Part shown: one piece after another, positions 33,964 through 42,434 of the stretch
How the letters are laid out: each line of letters begins with the position of its first letter
Position numbering within the stretch: the first letter of the stretch is position 1
NCBI RefSeq assembly: GCF_027063845.1
Contig: NZ_JAMOQU010000009.1
Coordinates: forward strand, 1 to 50,122
Direction of reading: 5' to 3'
Origin: Thermococcus sp.
GTDB taxonomy: Archaea > Methanobacteriota_B > Thermococci > Thermococcales > Thermococcaceae
Length of the DNA stretch: 50,122 bases
Made by a program: the position numbers and the translations under genes
The notes under the pieces: model-generated
Database searches by the model: none
What the model was told of the DNA's origin: nothing
The model's input: only the letters and a program-made list of their open reading frames with translations

Positions 33964-35045
33964 ACGCCGTACTCCCTCGCCCACTTTTCGTATTTCTTCA
34001 GCAGTTCCCTCCTGATGGGACTCTTTACCCTTTTGAACGCGTAGCGGAAGTCCTTTGCCTCAAGGGGCCTTATCGTGAGTTCCTTCCCCGCTATCGAGCC
34101 CACCTTTAGGGGGTCGCTCAGCTCGGGGTTCATCTCCTCCAGCATGTGGAGAACCGCGAAGGTGCAGGCGTTAGCTATCTCCCTTCCCGAGTAGAGCCTT
34201 CTTACCGCTACCCTAGCCAGGGATTCCAGCGTTACCCTCAGGGGAAGCCCCCGCAGGTGAATCGCGAAGATTTCTCGTGCGCCTTCCTCATCCGGCAACG
34301 GCACGTAAATCCTAAGCGGGAAGCGGGATAACATGGCTTCGTCGAGGTCCCAGGGTGCGTTGGTCGAAGCGAGCGTGATTACCCTCCCGGAGTCCTGAAA
34401 GCCATCCATCTCGGCCAAAATCGTGCCCAGGAGCCTCCTGCCGGCGTCCTCCATCGAGGAACGCTTCATTGCGAGCGCATCAAACTCGTCGATGAAAACG
34501 ACGCTTGGAGCCTTCTGCCTCGCGAGGGCGTAGATTGACGACGCTATCTTGCTCGACTCGCCGAAGTACTTGCTGAGGACATCGCTGACCTTGACGCCGA
34601 TAAAGGTGGCCTTCATACTACCGGCGAGGGCCTTTGCGAGGAGTGTCTTTCCCGTTCCGGGCGGGCCGAAGAGGAGGATACCTTTCCAGGGCTTGAAGTT
34701 TCCGGGAACCTTCGCCATCGTCATTCCGACGGCCTGGGCGAGGAGCTTTTTGGCTTCCTTCAGCCCGCCGACGTCCTCCCAGGTTACGTTGGAGGTAGTA
34801 ATTAGCCTCTCAACCCCGTTCGAGCGCTTTTTAACGTCCACCTCGACGTTCTCTGCCTTCCTTTCCCAGTCCTCAGCCAGCTTGAGGTAGTAATGTGAGA
34901 ACTGCAACTCCTCGGATGCGAGCTTTCTCAAGAGGCCGGCGCACTGGAGGGCGAAGAAACGCGCCTTTCCCGCGTTGCCCTCCTCAAGGGCCCTCTCGTA
35001 GAGGCGCTCGTACCTGTGGAGAAGCGACGAGTAAGCTACCTTCAT
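33960..35045 (-). CDS. MIT-like plus AAA ATPase (Vps4/katanin-type)
   Basis: A 361-aa single-ring AAA protein. Residues 5-66 look like a three-helix MIT domain (RYERLYERAL, KARFFALQCAGLLRKL, YYLKLAEDWERKAENV). The AAA module has Walker A GPPGTGKT (127-134), Walker B VVFIDEFDAL (182-191), sensor STNAPWDLDEA and the finger SRFPLRIYVPLP (Arg241). The C-terminal helix DFRYAFKRVKSPIRRELL followed by KKYEKWAREYG is the pattern seen in katanin, spastin and Vps4. No ESCRT-III-like gene is in the window. It stands alone behind moeA. Confidence 0.8.
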   Translation of the reverse strand: MKVAYSSLLHRYERLYERALEEGNAGKARFFALQCAGLLRKLASEELQFSHYYLKLAEDWERKAENVEVDVKKRSNGVERLITTSNVTWEDVGGLKEAKKLLAQAVGMTMAKVPGNFKPWKGILLFGPPGTGKTLLAKALAGSMKATFIGVKVSDVLSKYFGESSKIASSIYALARQKAPSVVFIDEFDALAMKRSSMEDAGRRLLGTILAEMDGFQDSGRVITLASTNAPWDLDEAMLSRFPLRIYVPLPDEEGAREIFAIHLRGLPLRVTLESLARVAVRRLYSGREIANACTFAVLHMLEEMNPELSDPLKVGSIAGKELTIRPLEAKDFRYAFKRVKSPIRRELLKKYEKWAREYGV

Positions 35046-35162
35046 CGCGCCGGCCCCTCTGAGGACTTCGGCGCGCGCTCTTATAGCGCTTTTGTGTAGG
35101 TGGTTGTGTAGCTTAGGAAACCTTTTTTAAAGGCCTCCCCGTTCTTTGATTAGGTGTTGGCT

Positions 35163-36530
35163 ATGCTCGACATAAAGCTCATCCGCGAAAAGCCCGAGGT
35201 CGTCAAGAAGGACCTCATCAAGAGGGGCGAAACCGAGAAGGTCAAATGGATTGACGAAATCCTCGAACTCGACAGGAAGTGGCGCGAGAACCTGAAGAAA
35301 ATCAACCAGCTCAGAAAGGAGCGCAACCAGCTTGCCGTACAGATAGGCAAGCGCAAGAAGGCTGGGGAGCCAATAGACGACCTCCTCGCGAGGAGCAACG
35401 AGATAGTGAAGCAGATTGAGGAGCTTGAGAAGGAAGTTGAAGAGCTGAGGAAGAAAATCGACTACTACCTCTGGCGCCTGCCCAACATCACCCACGAGAG
35501 CGTTCCCATAGGCAAGGACGACAGCGAGAACGTTCCAATAAGGTTCTGGGGCAAGGCCAAGGTCTGGGAGGGCTTCCTCGAAAGCTTTAAGGAGCAGAGC
35601 CTTGGAAAGATGGAGTACGAGCTTTTGAGCTGGAGGCCGAGGCTCCACGTTGATATGCTCGAGCTCCTCCGCGGTGCAGACCTTGAGAGGGCCGCGAAGG
35701 TGAGCGGTGCGAGGTTCTACTACCTCCTCAACGAACTGGTCATACTGGATTTGGCTTTAATCCGCTTCGCCCTTGACAAGCTCATCGAGAAGGGCTTCAC
35801 CCCTGTAATTCCGCCCTACATGGTGCGCCGCTTCGTCGAGGAAGGCGCTACCACCTTCGAGGACTTCGAGGACGTCATCTACAAGGTCGAGGGCGAGGAT
35901 TTGTACCTCATTCCCACCGCCGAGCACCCGCTCGCCGGAATGCACGCCAACGAAATCCTCGACGGTAAGGACTTACCGCTCCTCTACGTCGGCGTTAGCC
36001 CCTGCTTCCGTAAGGAGGCCGGAACCGCGGGAAAGGACACGAAGGGAATCTTCAGGGTGCACCAGTTCCACAAGGTAGAGCAGTTCGTCTATTCGAGGCC
36101 TGAAGAGAGCTGGGAGTGGCACGAGAAAATCATAGCGAACGCCGAGGAGATATTCCAGGAGCTTGAGATTCCTTACAGGGTTGTCAACATCTGCACCGGC
36201 GACTTGGGCTACGTAGCGGCCAAGAAGTACGACATCGAGGCCTGGATGGCAGGCCAGGGCAAGTTCAGGGAGGTCGTCTCCGCCAGCAACTGTACCGACT
36301 GGCAGGCGAGGCGCTTGAACATCCGCTTCCGTGACAAGACCCACGAGAAACCGAAGTTCGTCCACACTCTCAACTCAACTGCTATCGCGACGTCGAGGGC
36401 CATCGTCGCCATACTCGAGAACCACCAGACGGAGGAAGGCATTGTCAAGCTCCCGAAGGCCCTCTGGAAGTACACGGGCTTCAAGGAGATTCTGCCCGCG
36501 AGCATGAAGGAGAAGTGCTGTGGAGAATGA
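35163..36530 (+). CDS. serS: Seryl-tRNA synthetase
   Basis: A 455-aa class II synthetase of the common type (not the rare methanogen form). The N-terminal coiled-coil arm that grips the tRNA long arm spans about residues 25-105. Class II motifs follow: motif 2 FRKEAGTAGKDTKGIFRVHQFHKVEQ with the family's Arg and Glu, and motif 3 TLNSTAIATSRAIVAILENHQ. Length equals that of Pyrococcus SerRS. The ATG at 35163 has GGTG seven bases ahead. Confidence 0.96.
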   Translation: MLDIKLIREKPEVVKKDLIKRGETEKVKWIDEILELDRKWRENLKKINQLRKERNQLAVQIGKRKKAGEPIDDLLARSNEIVKQIEELEKEVEELRKKIDYYLWRLPNITHESVPIGKDDSENVPIRFWGKAKVWEGFLESFKEQSLGKMEYELLSWRPRLHVDMLELLRGADLERAAKVSGARFYYLLNELVILDLALIRFALDKLIEKGFTPVIPPYMVRRFVEEGATTFEDFEDVIYKVEGEDLYLIPTAEHPLAGMHANEILDGKDLPLLYVGVSPCFRKEAGTAGKDTKGIFRVHQFHKVEQFVYSRPEESWEWHEKIIANAEEIFQELEIPYRVVNICTGDLGYVAAKKYDIEAWMAGQGKFREVVSASNCTDWQARRLNIRFRDKTHEKPKFVHTLNSTAIATSRAIVAILENHQTEEGIVKLPKALWKYTGFKEILPASMKEKCCGE

Positions 36531-36572
36531 GTTCCTTTCTCCTTTTTGTTTGCTCATAGTCCCTCGCTTCTT

Positions 36573-36622
36573 GGACTGTGTGTAGTACAAGGGTTTATAA
36601 AGGGTTGTACTGTATGTAGTCC
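36573..36622 (+). promoter_or_regulatory. 50-bp dyad operator centred on a TATA box
   Basis: The left arm is GGACT-N6-AGTACAA (36573-36590) and the right arm TTGTACT-N6-AGTCC (36605-36622). They are perfect mirror images outside the N6, and the centre falls in the palindromic TATA box TTTATAAA (36594-36601). A direct repeat ACTGTRTGTAGTMC also runs through both arms. A dimeric repressor bound here would cover TATA, BRE and the transcription start of the ATPase gene at 36633. Confidence 0.75.
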
Positions 36623-36632
36623 ATGATGAGTC

Positions 36633-37889
36633 ATGATTGAGAGGGAAACCTGGGCCGAGGTCGTTCTCGATTACCGTTCGCTTCCCTTCGAGGGCATAGA
36701 GCGAGAAATCGAGGTAAAGATTCCCAACACCCAGATGGCGGTGGCGATAATCGGGCCGAGGAGGGTAGGGAAGACCTACCTCATGCGCCAGATTATGGAG
36801 AGGCTTAAGTCCGAGGACGTCCCAGAGGAGGGCATCGCCTACGTGAACCTCGAGGACCCAAGGCTTGTTGGAGCTTCCCTTGATGACCTGATGACCCTGC
36901 TCGAAGTTCTGAGGGAGATGGGAGGAGAAAAGTTCTACCTCTTCCTCGATGAGGTTCAAGCCGTTAAGGGCTGGGAGCGCTTCGTTCGATATCTTCTTGA
37001 CACAGGCCACAGGGTCTTTGTCTCCGGCTCTTCCTCAAAGCTCCTTTCGAAAGAGATAGCGACCCAGCTGAGGGGGCGTTCCATAGCGGTTCGTGTCTTT
37101 CCCTTCTCTTTCCGTGAGTTTCTGAAGGCCAGGGGATTCCAGTTCAAGCGCTACCTTTCGAGCGCCGAAAAGGCCCGTCTCAGGGCGCTTCTTGGGGAGT
37201 ACCTGGAGTGGGGAGGCTACCCAGAGGCAGTCCTCAACCCCCACATGAGGATTGAAGTCCTGAAGGGAATCCTCGACCTTGCGATATACCGCGACATCGT
37301 GGAGCGCTGGGAGGTCAGGAACGTCTCCGCTTTACGTTTGCTCCTCAAAATCCTCGCTCGCTCAAGCCACCTCACGCTCACAAAAGCGTATTCGACAATG
37401 AAGAGCCTCGGAATCTCGATAGGCAAGGGCACTGTTGCGGATTACCTTGAATACCTGAGCGATGCACTCATCATGTTCCGCCTTCCTCCCCACGTGAAGT
37501 CATACAAGAAGGCCGAACTGCTCGGCTTCAAGCCTTACCTCGTTGACAACGGCTTGCTCAGGATTATGGGGGTCCGAGACAGGGGAAGGTTGCTCGAAAA
37601 CCTCGTTATGGTCGAGCTCCTCAGGAGGGGCTTTGAGCCGGGGGAGGATTTGTTCTACGTCCCCGGTGATAGCTGGGAGGTGGATTTCCTCGCTGGAGAC
37701 GAGCTTATTCAGGTTAGCTACGAACTCCACCCACTAAACAGGGAGCGTGAGCTTGGGGCGCTCGCGAAGGCGGTGAAAAGAATCGACGCCGAGAGGCTCA
37801 CGGTCGTTACATTCGCGGATAAGGAGAGCGTTGAGGTGAATGGAAAACGGATTGAAGTCGTCCCGCTCTACGAGTGGCTTCTGCGCTAA
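36633..37889 (+). CDS. AAA-14/DUF4143 ATPase
   Basis: A 418-aa member of the archaeal ATPase family with an AAA module and a C-terminal DUF4143 domain. Walker A is IGPRRVGKTYLMRQ near residues 41-53, Walker B FYLFLDEVQ near 103-111, sensor FVSGSSSKLLS, then PFSFREFLKA and the C-terminal nuclease-like segment ENLVMVELLRRG, FYVPGDSWEVDFLAGDELIQVSYEL (Asp and Gln in the PD-(D/E)xK positions). Members are often linked to mobile elements or conflict systems; function is unproven. The start at 36633 lies about 35 bp after the operator TATA. The 3' end overlaps the convergent nucleotidyltransferase gene by 4 bp. Confidence 0.88.
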   Translation: MIERETWAEVVLDYRSLPFEGIEREIEVKIPNTQMAVAIIGPRRVGKTYLMRQIMERLKSEDVPEEGIAYVNLEDPRLVGASLDDLMTLLEVLREMGGEKFYLFLDEVQAVKGWERFVRYLLDTGHRVFVSGSSSKLLSKEIATQLRGRSIAVRVFPFSFREFLKARGFQFKRYLSSAEKARLRALLGEYLEWGGYPEAVLNPHMRIEVLKGILDLAIYRDIVERWEVRNVSALRLLLKILARSSHLTLTKAYSTMKSLGISIGKGTVADYLEYLSDALIMFRLPPHVKSYKKAELLGFKPYLVDNGLLRIMGVRDRGRLLENLVMVELLRRGFEPGEDLFYVPGDSWEVDFLAGDELIQVSYELHPLNRERELGALAKAVKRIDAERLTVVTFADKESVEVNGKRIEVVPLYEWLLR

Positions 37890-38590
37890 ACTCCTCCCCG
37901 CTCTCGCACCTTCCTCCTGACGTTCGGGTCGCGGTCGGCGATGATTTTCAGGGCCTCCTCGAAGGTCATCCAGTCAGGAACCTCTTCGTTGAGGTAGATG
38001 CCAGTCCTTCCAATCGCGTCCCTCCTCGTGAGGACGTGCACGCGCTCGGTAACGACCTCAACGCTCACGCCGAGGATTTTGGCGACTTCACTTTCCCTTC
38101 CAACAACTTCGCTCTCGATGTGGCCCCTCTCGGTGGGAATTATCAAAATCAGCTTCTTATTGACGCCCGGAACGCGCTCCTTCGTCTTGACGCCCCACAA
38201 ATCAACGGCCCCTCCCCAGCGGTAGAAGTCCAGCTCCCTGTCGGTCGGCTCGATGAGTGGAAACGTCACGGTCGTTTCTTCGTCAATCTCGATAACTCCC
38301 TTTATCAGGTGCCAGGGAGTTGCCATGACTATCTTCCTTCTCCTCACGAGACCTTCCAGGGCCAGCTCTATGAGGTAGCTCGGAACCTTAATCGGGATGA
38401 ATATGTCTATGTCGCTGTCTCGTCTCACGTCACCCCTTGCGACGCTCCCGTAGAGCAAGGGGTCAAACTGGGCTAAACGCTCCATAATCTTGAGTGCCTT
38501 CTCGCGCTTCTCCCAGAGGTAGCGCCACCTCTTGGGAGTATACACAACTTCCCTCTCGTCCCAGACACGGACAACCTTTTCCCTCGGCAT
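37886..38590 (-). CDS. Nucleotidyltransferase-domain protein
   Basis: A 234-aa protein with a MNT-like pol-beta nucleotidyltransferase motif: LYGSVARGDVRRDSDIDIFIP, with Gly-Ser and the two metal-binding Asp residues in DIDI. The rest contains a second acidic strand (EIDEETTVTFPLIEP) and a C-terminal helical region (VEVVTERVHVLTRR, PDWMTFEEALKIIADRD). It resembles an archaeal family of predicted nucleotidyltransferases rather than the short MNT antitoxins; no HEPN gene is adjacent. CCTTTAAAAG near 38611-38620 is its TATA, divergent from the gene at 38673. Confidence 0.8.
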   Translation of the reverse strand: MPREKVVRVWDEREVVYTPKRWRYLWEKREKALKIMERLAQFDPLLYGSVARGDVRRDSDIDIFIPIKVPSYLIELALEGLVRRRKIVMATPWHLIKGVIEIDEETTVTFPLIEPTDRELDFYRWGGAVDLWGVKTKERVPGVNKKLILIIPTERGHIESEVVGRESEVAKILGVSVEVVTERVHVLTRRDAIGRTGIYLNEEVPDWMTFEEALKIIADRDPNVRRKVRERGGV

Positions 38591-38672
38591 CGGTGCAACT
38601 TCGGCGGGAACTTTTAAAGGCCTACCGATATCGTTTTATACAACTCTGTTGACTTCGGGGTGGTGAAAGGAG

Positions 38673-39095
38673 ATGCCGGTGTTGGGCTACAACATAACGA
38701 AGGTTGAGATGGAAAAGCTGACGTCGAACATCCCCCCGGGACAGATTGAGGTCAAGCTCTCCCCGAAAATCGAGGAACTTCGCCTCGGTGAAATAAGGAC
38801 TCCTACCGGGAAGATGAACGGAATCGAGGTTCTTTTCGACTTCCAGGTCGAGTACAATCCTCAGATTGCCAGGGCCTCTGTGAAAGGGGCAATACTCTAC
38901 ATGCCTCCCCAGAAGGACAAGATTGATGACATACTTACAGCATGGGAAGACGAAAAGAAACTGGACTCCGTTCTGCTCGTTGAGGTCGTTAACTTCCTCT
39001 CAATGGAGCTCACTCCGATGCTGACAGTAATAGCAAAGGAGATGCGCCTTCCCTACCACGTCCCGATTCCGAGGGCCGAGCTCAGAACTCAGTGA
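38673..39095 (+). CDS. Conserved-looking 140-aa protein, SecB-like candidate
   Basis: A cytoplasmic protein of uncertain family. After a short N-terminal region, strands (PGQIEVKLSPKIEELRLGEIRTP, IEVLFDFQVEYNPQIARASVKGAILYMP) are followed by helices (KIDDILTAWEDEKKLDSVLLVEVVNFLSMELTPMLTVIAKEM) and LPYHVPIPRAEL. This order, with strand-strand-helix-helix and a final Pro-rich segment, is similar to the chaperone SecB, which ends with a comparable FPPLLLAPVNF-type strand. Primary sequence identity is weak, so confidence is low. GTTTTATACAA near 38632 is a TATA, and GGTGAAAGGAG is the ribosome site. Confidence 0.6.
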   Translation: MPVLGYNITKVEMEKLTSNIPPGQIEVKLSPKIEELRLGEIRTPTGKMNGIEVLFDFQVEYNPQIARASVKGAILYMPPQKDKIDDILTAWEDEKKLDSVLLVEVVNFLSMELTPMLTVIAKEMRLPYHVPIPRAELRTQ

Positions 39096-40263
39096 TGCCC
39101 TCTGCCTCGAGTATTTTCTTTCTTATCTCCGCCAGCTCGTCTCTCTTTTCTAGTATCTTGTCAGCGACCTCAAAGGCCTTGGGGAGGTTGTTCTTCTTCA
39201 GATGGAACTCAACCACGTCAACTTCATCAAGAACCTCCGCGGAGCCTTTCTGAGAGGCGTAGACCTTCGCAACCGCGAGCCTCACGCGGGTTCTGTGGTG
39301 AAGTCCGCTCATCAGTTCAAGGGCGCTCTTGTAGGCGTTCATTGCTTCCTCAACCTTTCCAACGCCTATCAGTGCCTCGGTGGCCTCCATGAGCTTGTGG
39401 GAGGCCATTTTATCGTTCCCGGACGCGCGGTGAGCGCTGACGACCTGGTTGAGCATCCTGATGGTGTTGATGCCTATCAGCTTTGCCCTTCCGCTGTTTC
39501 CGGCCAATAAATAAGCGTACTGGGCCTTAACGAGGTAGCTTGTGGTTCCGTCGAGGTCGCCCTCAGAGTATGCCAGCTTGCTTGCCCTCTCGTAGTTCTT
39601 CGCGGCAGTATCCATCATCTCCTTGAAGTGGGCGTCGTAACCGAATATTACCTTCGTGTAGCGCGCCAGTTCGTAAAATGCATCTGCCGCCGCGCCTGCG
39701 TCCCCTTCTCCGAGTTTTGCCTCGGCAATCTGGCCGTAGAGGCTTATAAGTTTCTCCGCAACCTTTCTTGCCTCTTCTTCAGAGCCCGCCAGCCTGTAAT
39801 ATCGGAACGCTGACTCGTAGGCTCTTATTGCGAGTGGTATGTCGCTCGCCTCCTCGTAGGAGTTCCCGAGGTCCTCGTAGATGCTGGCGAACTCCAGTGC
39901 GTACTTGCCAAGTAAGCGGGTGTCGTTGAGGGTAGCGAAGACCTCAAGAACGCTGAAGCAGTAATCGTCGAGGACGTCTATGTCCACCTCGGGCTTGGAA
40001 ATCTCTTCCTCGATGAGGTCTATGTAGAGGTAAGCGCTTTTGAGGAGAGAGGGCCTGGCCTTCTCGATTCCAGCCCGCTTGGCGAGGAAGTATCCCAAAT
40101 AACGGTACAGTCTCGCGGCGTTCTCCTTATCTCCTCTCGCCTCGTACCCCTTGGCCGCCCGAAGGATTAGTTTAAGCCCTTCTTTGGCTTTACCCTCATC
40201 TACGTATTTGAACCCGAGCTCCTCAAGTTCTTCAGGTGAAGAGTCAATACCCGGCGAAATCAA
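39082..40263 (-). CDS. Helical-repeat (TPR-like) protein
   Basis: A 393-aa all-helical protein with at least seven TPR-like pairs, for example FKYVDEGKAKEGLKLILRAAKGYEARGDKENAARLYRYLG, then AIRAYESAFRYYRLAGSEEEARKVAEKL and AMNAYKSALELMSGL. The fold recalls SNAP/TPR scaffolds that mediate protein contacts. The TTG start at 40263 follows GGTGAGGACT; an upstream GTG at 40281 would add six residues. CTTAAATATTG near 40308-40318 is a likely TATA. The 3' end overlaps the gene at 38673 by 14 bp. Confidence 0.8.
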   Translation of the reverse strand: MISPGIDSSPEELEELGFKYVDEGKAKEGLKLILRAAKGYEARGDKENAARLYRYLGYFLAKRAGIEKARPSLLKSAYLYIDLIEEEISKPEVDIDVLDDYCFSVLEVFATLNDTRLLGKYALEFASIYEDLGNSYEEASDIPLAIRAYESAFRYYRLAGSEEEARKVAEKLISLYGQIAEAKLGEGDAGAAADAFYELARYTKVIFGYDAHFKEMMDTAAKNYERASKLAYSEGDLDGTTSYLVKAQYAYLLAGNSGRAKLIGINTIRMLNQVVSAHRASGNDKMASHKLMEATEALIGVGKVEEAMNAYKSALELMSGLHHRTRVRLAVAKVYASQKGSAEVLDEVDVVEFHLKKNNLPKAFEVADKILEKRDELAEIRKKILEAEGITEF

Positions 40264-40324
40264 AGTCCTCACCCCGCCCACTCGAATCGGGTTGATTTAA
40301 TCGAAAGCAATATTTAAGCGTTGC

Positions 40325-41344
40325 CTAAGCGCGAATTATTCGGTAACCCGAAGCCTTTCTCAGCCTGTTCATTACAGCTAAGCCCAAACCCCGCTCTTCA
40401 ACTCCCTCGGCGATTATAACGTCAACTCCGCGCCTGTCGAGCTCCCTAAGGGCCCTAAACAGGTTCTTGGCAACGTCCTCAACGGTTTCCCCAAGGTGGA
40501 AGAACTCGTCGGCCTCGAACTCTTCGGTGGCCATTACTCCCACGCGGTAGCCCTTCGAGCGGTACTCCGTAACGAGTTCCTCAATCTTTTCTCTAACCTT
40601 ATCCCTCGGCCCCTCAACCACCACAACCGGGGCGTTCGGTGAGTAGTGCCTGTACTTCATTCCCGGCGCCCTCGCGAGGTCAACGGCCTTTCCCTTAACG
40701 GCCGGGTGAATCTCGACTGGGCCGATGACCTTCTCAATCTCCTCAAGGGGCAACCCACCGGGCCTGAGGAGCGTCGGCCTCTCGGAACTGAGGTCTATAA
40801 CCGTTGACTCGACACCTACCCACGTTGGTCCGCCGTCGATTATCGCCTCTATCCTGCCGTAGAAGTCATCAACCACGTGCTCCGCCAGGGTTGGACTTGG
40901 CTTCCCGCTGATGTTGGCGGAAGGTGCCGCGATAGGTGTGCTGGCCCTTATCAGTGCGAGCGCTATAGGGTGGGCCGGCATTCTTACGGCAACGGTGTCG
41001 AGTCCACCGGTAGTAACGAGCGGAACTTCTTCCCTCTTCGGCAGGACGAGGGTTAGAGGTCCCGGCCAGAACTTCTCTGCCAAAAGTCTGGCCTCCTCTG
41101 GAATCTCCCTCGCGAGCTTCTTCAGGTCGTTGAAGTCTGCGATGTGGACGATGAGCGGGTTGTCGGCAGGCCTGCCCTTGGCCTCGAAAATCCTCCTCAC
41201 GGCGTTTTCGTTCAGTGCATCTGCACCGAGTCCGTAAACCGTCTCGGTCGGAAAGGCAACGAGCTTTCCCTCTATGATGAGCCTCCCGGCGACCTTAATC
41301 TTCCTATCATCCAGACCGTCTCGCATGTTTATTACAATCGTCAT
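40325..41344 (-). CDS. sua5: L-threonylcarbamoyladenylate synthase (Sua5)
   Basis: A 339-aa two-domain Sua5 that makes threonylcarbamoyl-AMP for the t6A37 modification of tRNAs. The YrdC domain holds KLVAFPTETVYGLGADA, RIFEAKGRPADNPLIVHI, KFWPGPLTLVL and SANISGKPSPT. The linker PGMKYRHYSPNAPV, typical of Sua5, leads to the C-terminal Rossmann-like domain. The ATG at 41344 follows GGTGAGAGC; an upstream reading adds 24 residues of unlikely composition. GGTTTTTAACGGC near 41375-41385 is a TATA. Confidence 0.95.
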   Translation of the reverse strand: MTIVINMRDGLDDRKIKVAGRLIIEGKLVAFPTETVYGLGADALNENAVRRIFEAKGRPADNPLIVHIADFNDLKKLAREIPEEARLLAEKFWPGPLTLVLPKREEVPLVTTGGLDTVAVRMPAHPIALALIRASTPIAAPSANISGKPSPTLAEHVVDDFYGRIEAIIDGGPTWVGVESTVIDLSSERPTLLRPGGLPLEEIEKVIGPVEIHPAVKGKAVDLARAPGMKYRHYSPNAPVVVVEGPRDKVREKIEELVTEYRSKGYRVGVMATEEFEADEFFHLGETVEDVAKNLFRALRELDRRGVDVIIAEGVEERGLGLAVMNRLRKASGYRIIRA

Positions 41345-41384
41345 GCTCTCACCCTTGGAAATCCCTAAAAAAGCCGTTAAAAAC

Positions 41385-42413
41385 CTATCCCGTGAGGGAC
41401 TCGTAAAGGGCTTCAACCTCCCTCGCGACTCTATCCCACGTGTAGAACCGGGCGACGCGCCTTCCGATTGCTCCGGCCTTTCGGTTCACCTTCGGCTCGA
41501 GGAGCGTTCTAACGGCCTCGACGAGCCCGTCAAAGCTTTCAAAGGTCAGCCCGTTCTTCCCCTTACGTATCAGCTCTGGAATAGCACTCACTCGCCTTCC
41601 AACGGCCGGAACACCGAGGGAGTTTGCCTCCAGAATCACGAGTCCAAAACCTTCCCTCCTCGAGGGGAGAACGAGCAACCTGCTCTCTGACAGGATTCTG
41701 TTCACGTCCCTCCTGTATCCAAGGAAGCGGATGTTGCCCGGGGCTTTCTCTTCAAGCCCCTTCCTCAGCGGGCCGTCGCCAACGACGAGGAACTCTTCCC
41801 CCGGAAAGTGCCTCGCGAGCTCGATGAAGGTTTCGGGCGACTTGTACTCCCTGAGCGCCCCGATGAAGGTGATGTATCTCCTCTCCGCCGGGATTTCTTC
41901 CATCTCTTCGACGCCGTTGGGGATTACCCTGACGTTTTTTGCCCCAAGTCTCTGGGCAAGTTTGGCGAGGTAGTGGCTGACCGTTATAACGGCGTCCGCC
42001 CCCTCGAGGCTTTTTCTAACGTAAAGCCCCCCAAGCGTCAGCTTTGCGGTGTGCTCCAAATCGCTTCCGTGGGCGGTAACGACGAGCGGAAGGTTAAGCC
42101 TCTCCTTCGCTAGAACCCCGGCGAAGCTGGTCGTTCCAACGAAGTGGGTGTGAATTATGTCAAACCTGAAGCGCCTGTGGAGCCGAACTATCTTCCTCGC
42201 GCCGAGGAATGCGAAGCTCGTCCCCCTCAGCCCGTAAACCGGCGGAACCCTAACTTGGTGAACTAAATTTCTCTCGAAGTCCCTCGGCTTGACCGGGCCA
42301 TAGGTGAGAACGTGAACCTCGTGTCTCTTTCTCAACTCCCTGACGAGGTTGTCAAGGTGCCTCGCAACTCCCCCGCCGTGAGGGGGATAGTGGCCGACCA
42401 TGAGGATTCTCAT
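41385..42413 (-). CDS. Glycosyltransferase family 4 (GT-B)
   Basis: A 342-aa retaining GT-B glycosyltransferase. N-terminal MVGHYPPHGGGVARHLDNLVREL and FDIIHTHFVG, VVTAHGSDLEH, the hinge VIPNGVEE, and the donor-binding E-x7-E block SRREGFGLVILEANSLGVP near residues 254-272. It should transfer a sugar from a nucleotide donor, likely for lipid or protein glycans at the membrane face; acceptor unknown. GCTTTTTAACC lies 22 bp upstream, at the end of asnB. Confidence 0.9.
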   Translation of the reverse strand: MRILMVGHYPPHGGGVARHLDNLVRELRKRHEVHVLTYGPVKPRDFERNLVHQVRVPPVYGLRGTSFAFLGARKIVRLHRRFRFDIIHTHFVGTTSFAGVLAKERLNLPLVVTAHGSDLEHTAKLTLGGLYVRKSLEGADAVITVSHYLAKLAQRLGAKNVRVIPNGVEEMEEIPAERRYITFIGALREYKSPETFIELARHFPGEEFLVVGDGPLRKGLEEKAPGNIRFLGYRRDVNRILSESRLLVLPSRREGFGLVILEANSLGVPAVGRRVSAIPELIRKGKNGLTFESFDGLVEAVRTLLEPKVNRKAGAIGRRVARFYTWDRVAREVEALYESLTG

Positions 42414-42434
42414 GTGTCGGGATTGGAAAAGGGG

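Noticed and set aside
40325-41416. N-terminally extended Sua5
   Set aside because: The extra 24 residues lack a ribosome site and precede a well-supported start at 41344; the extension also covers the TATA box.
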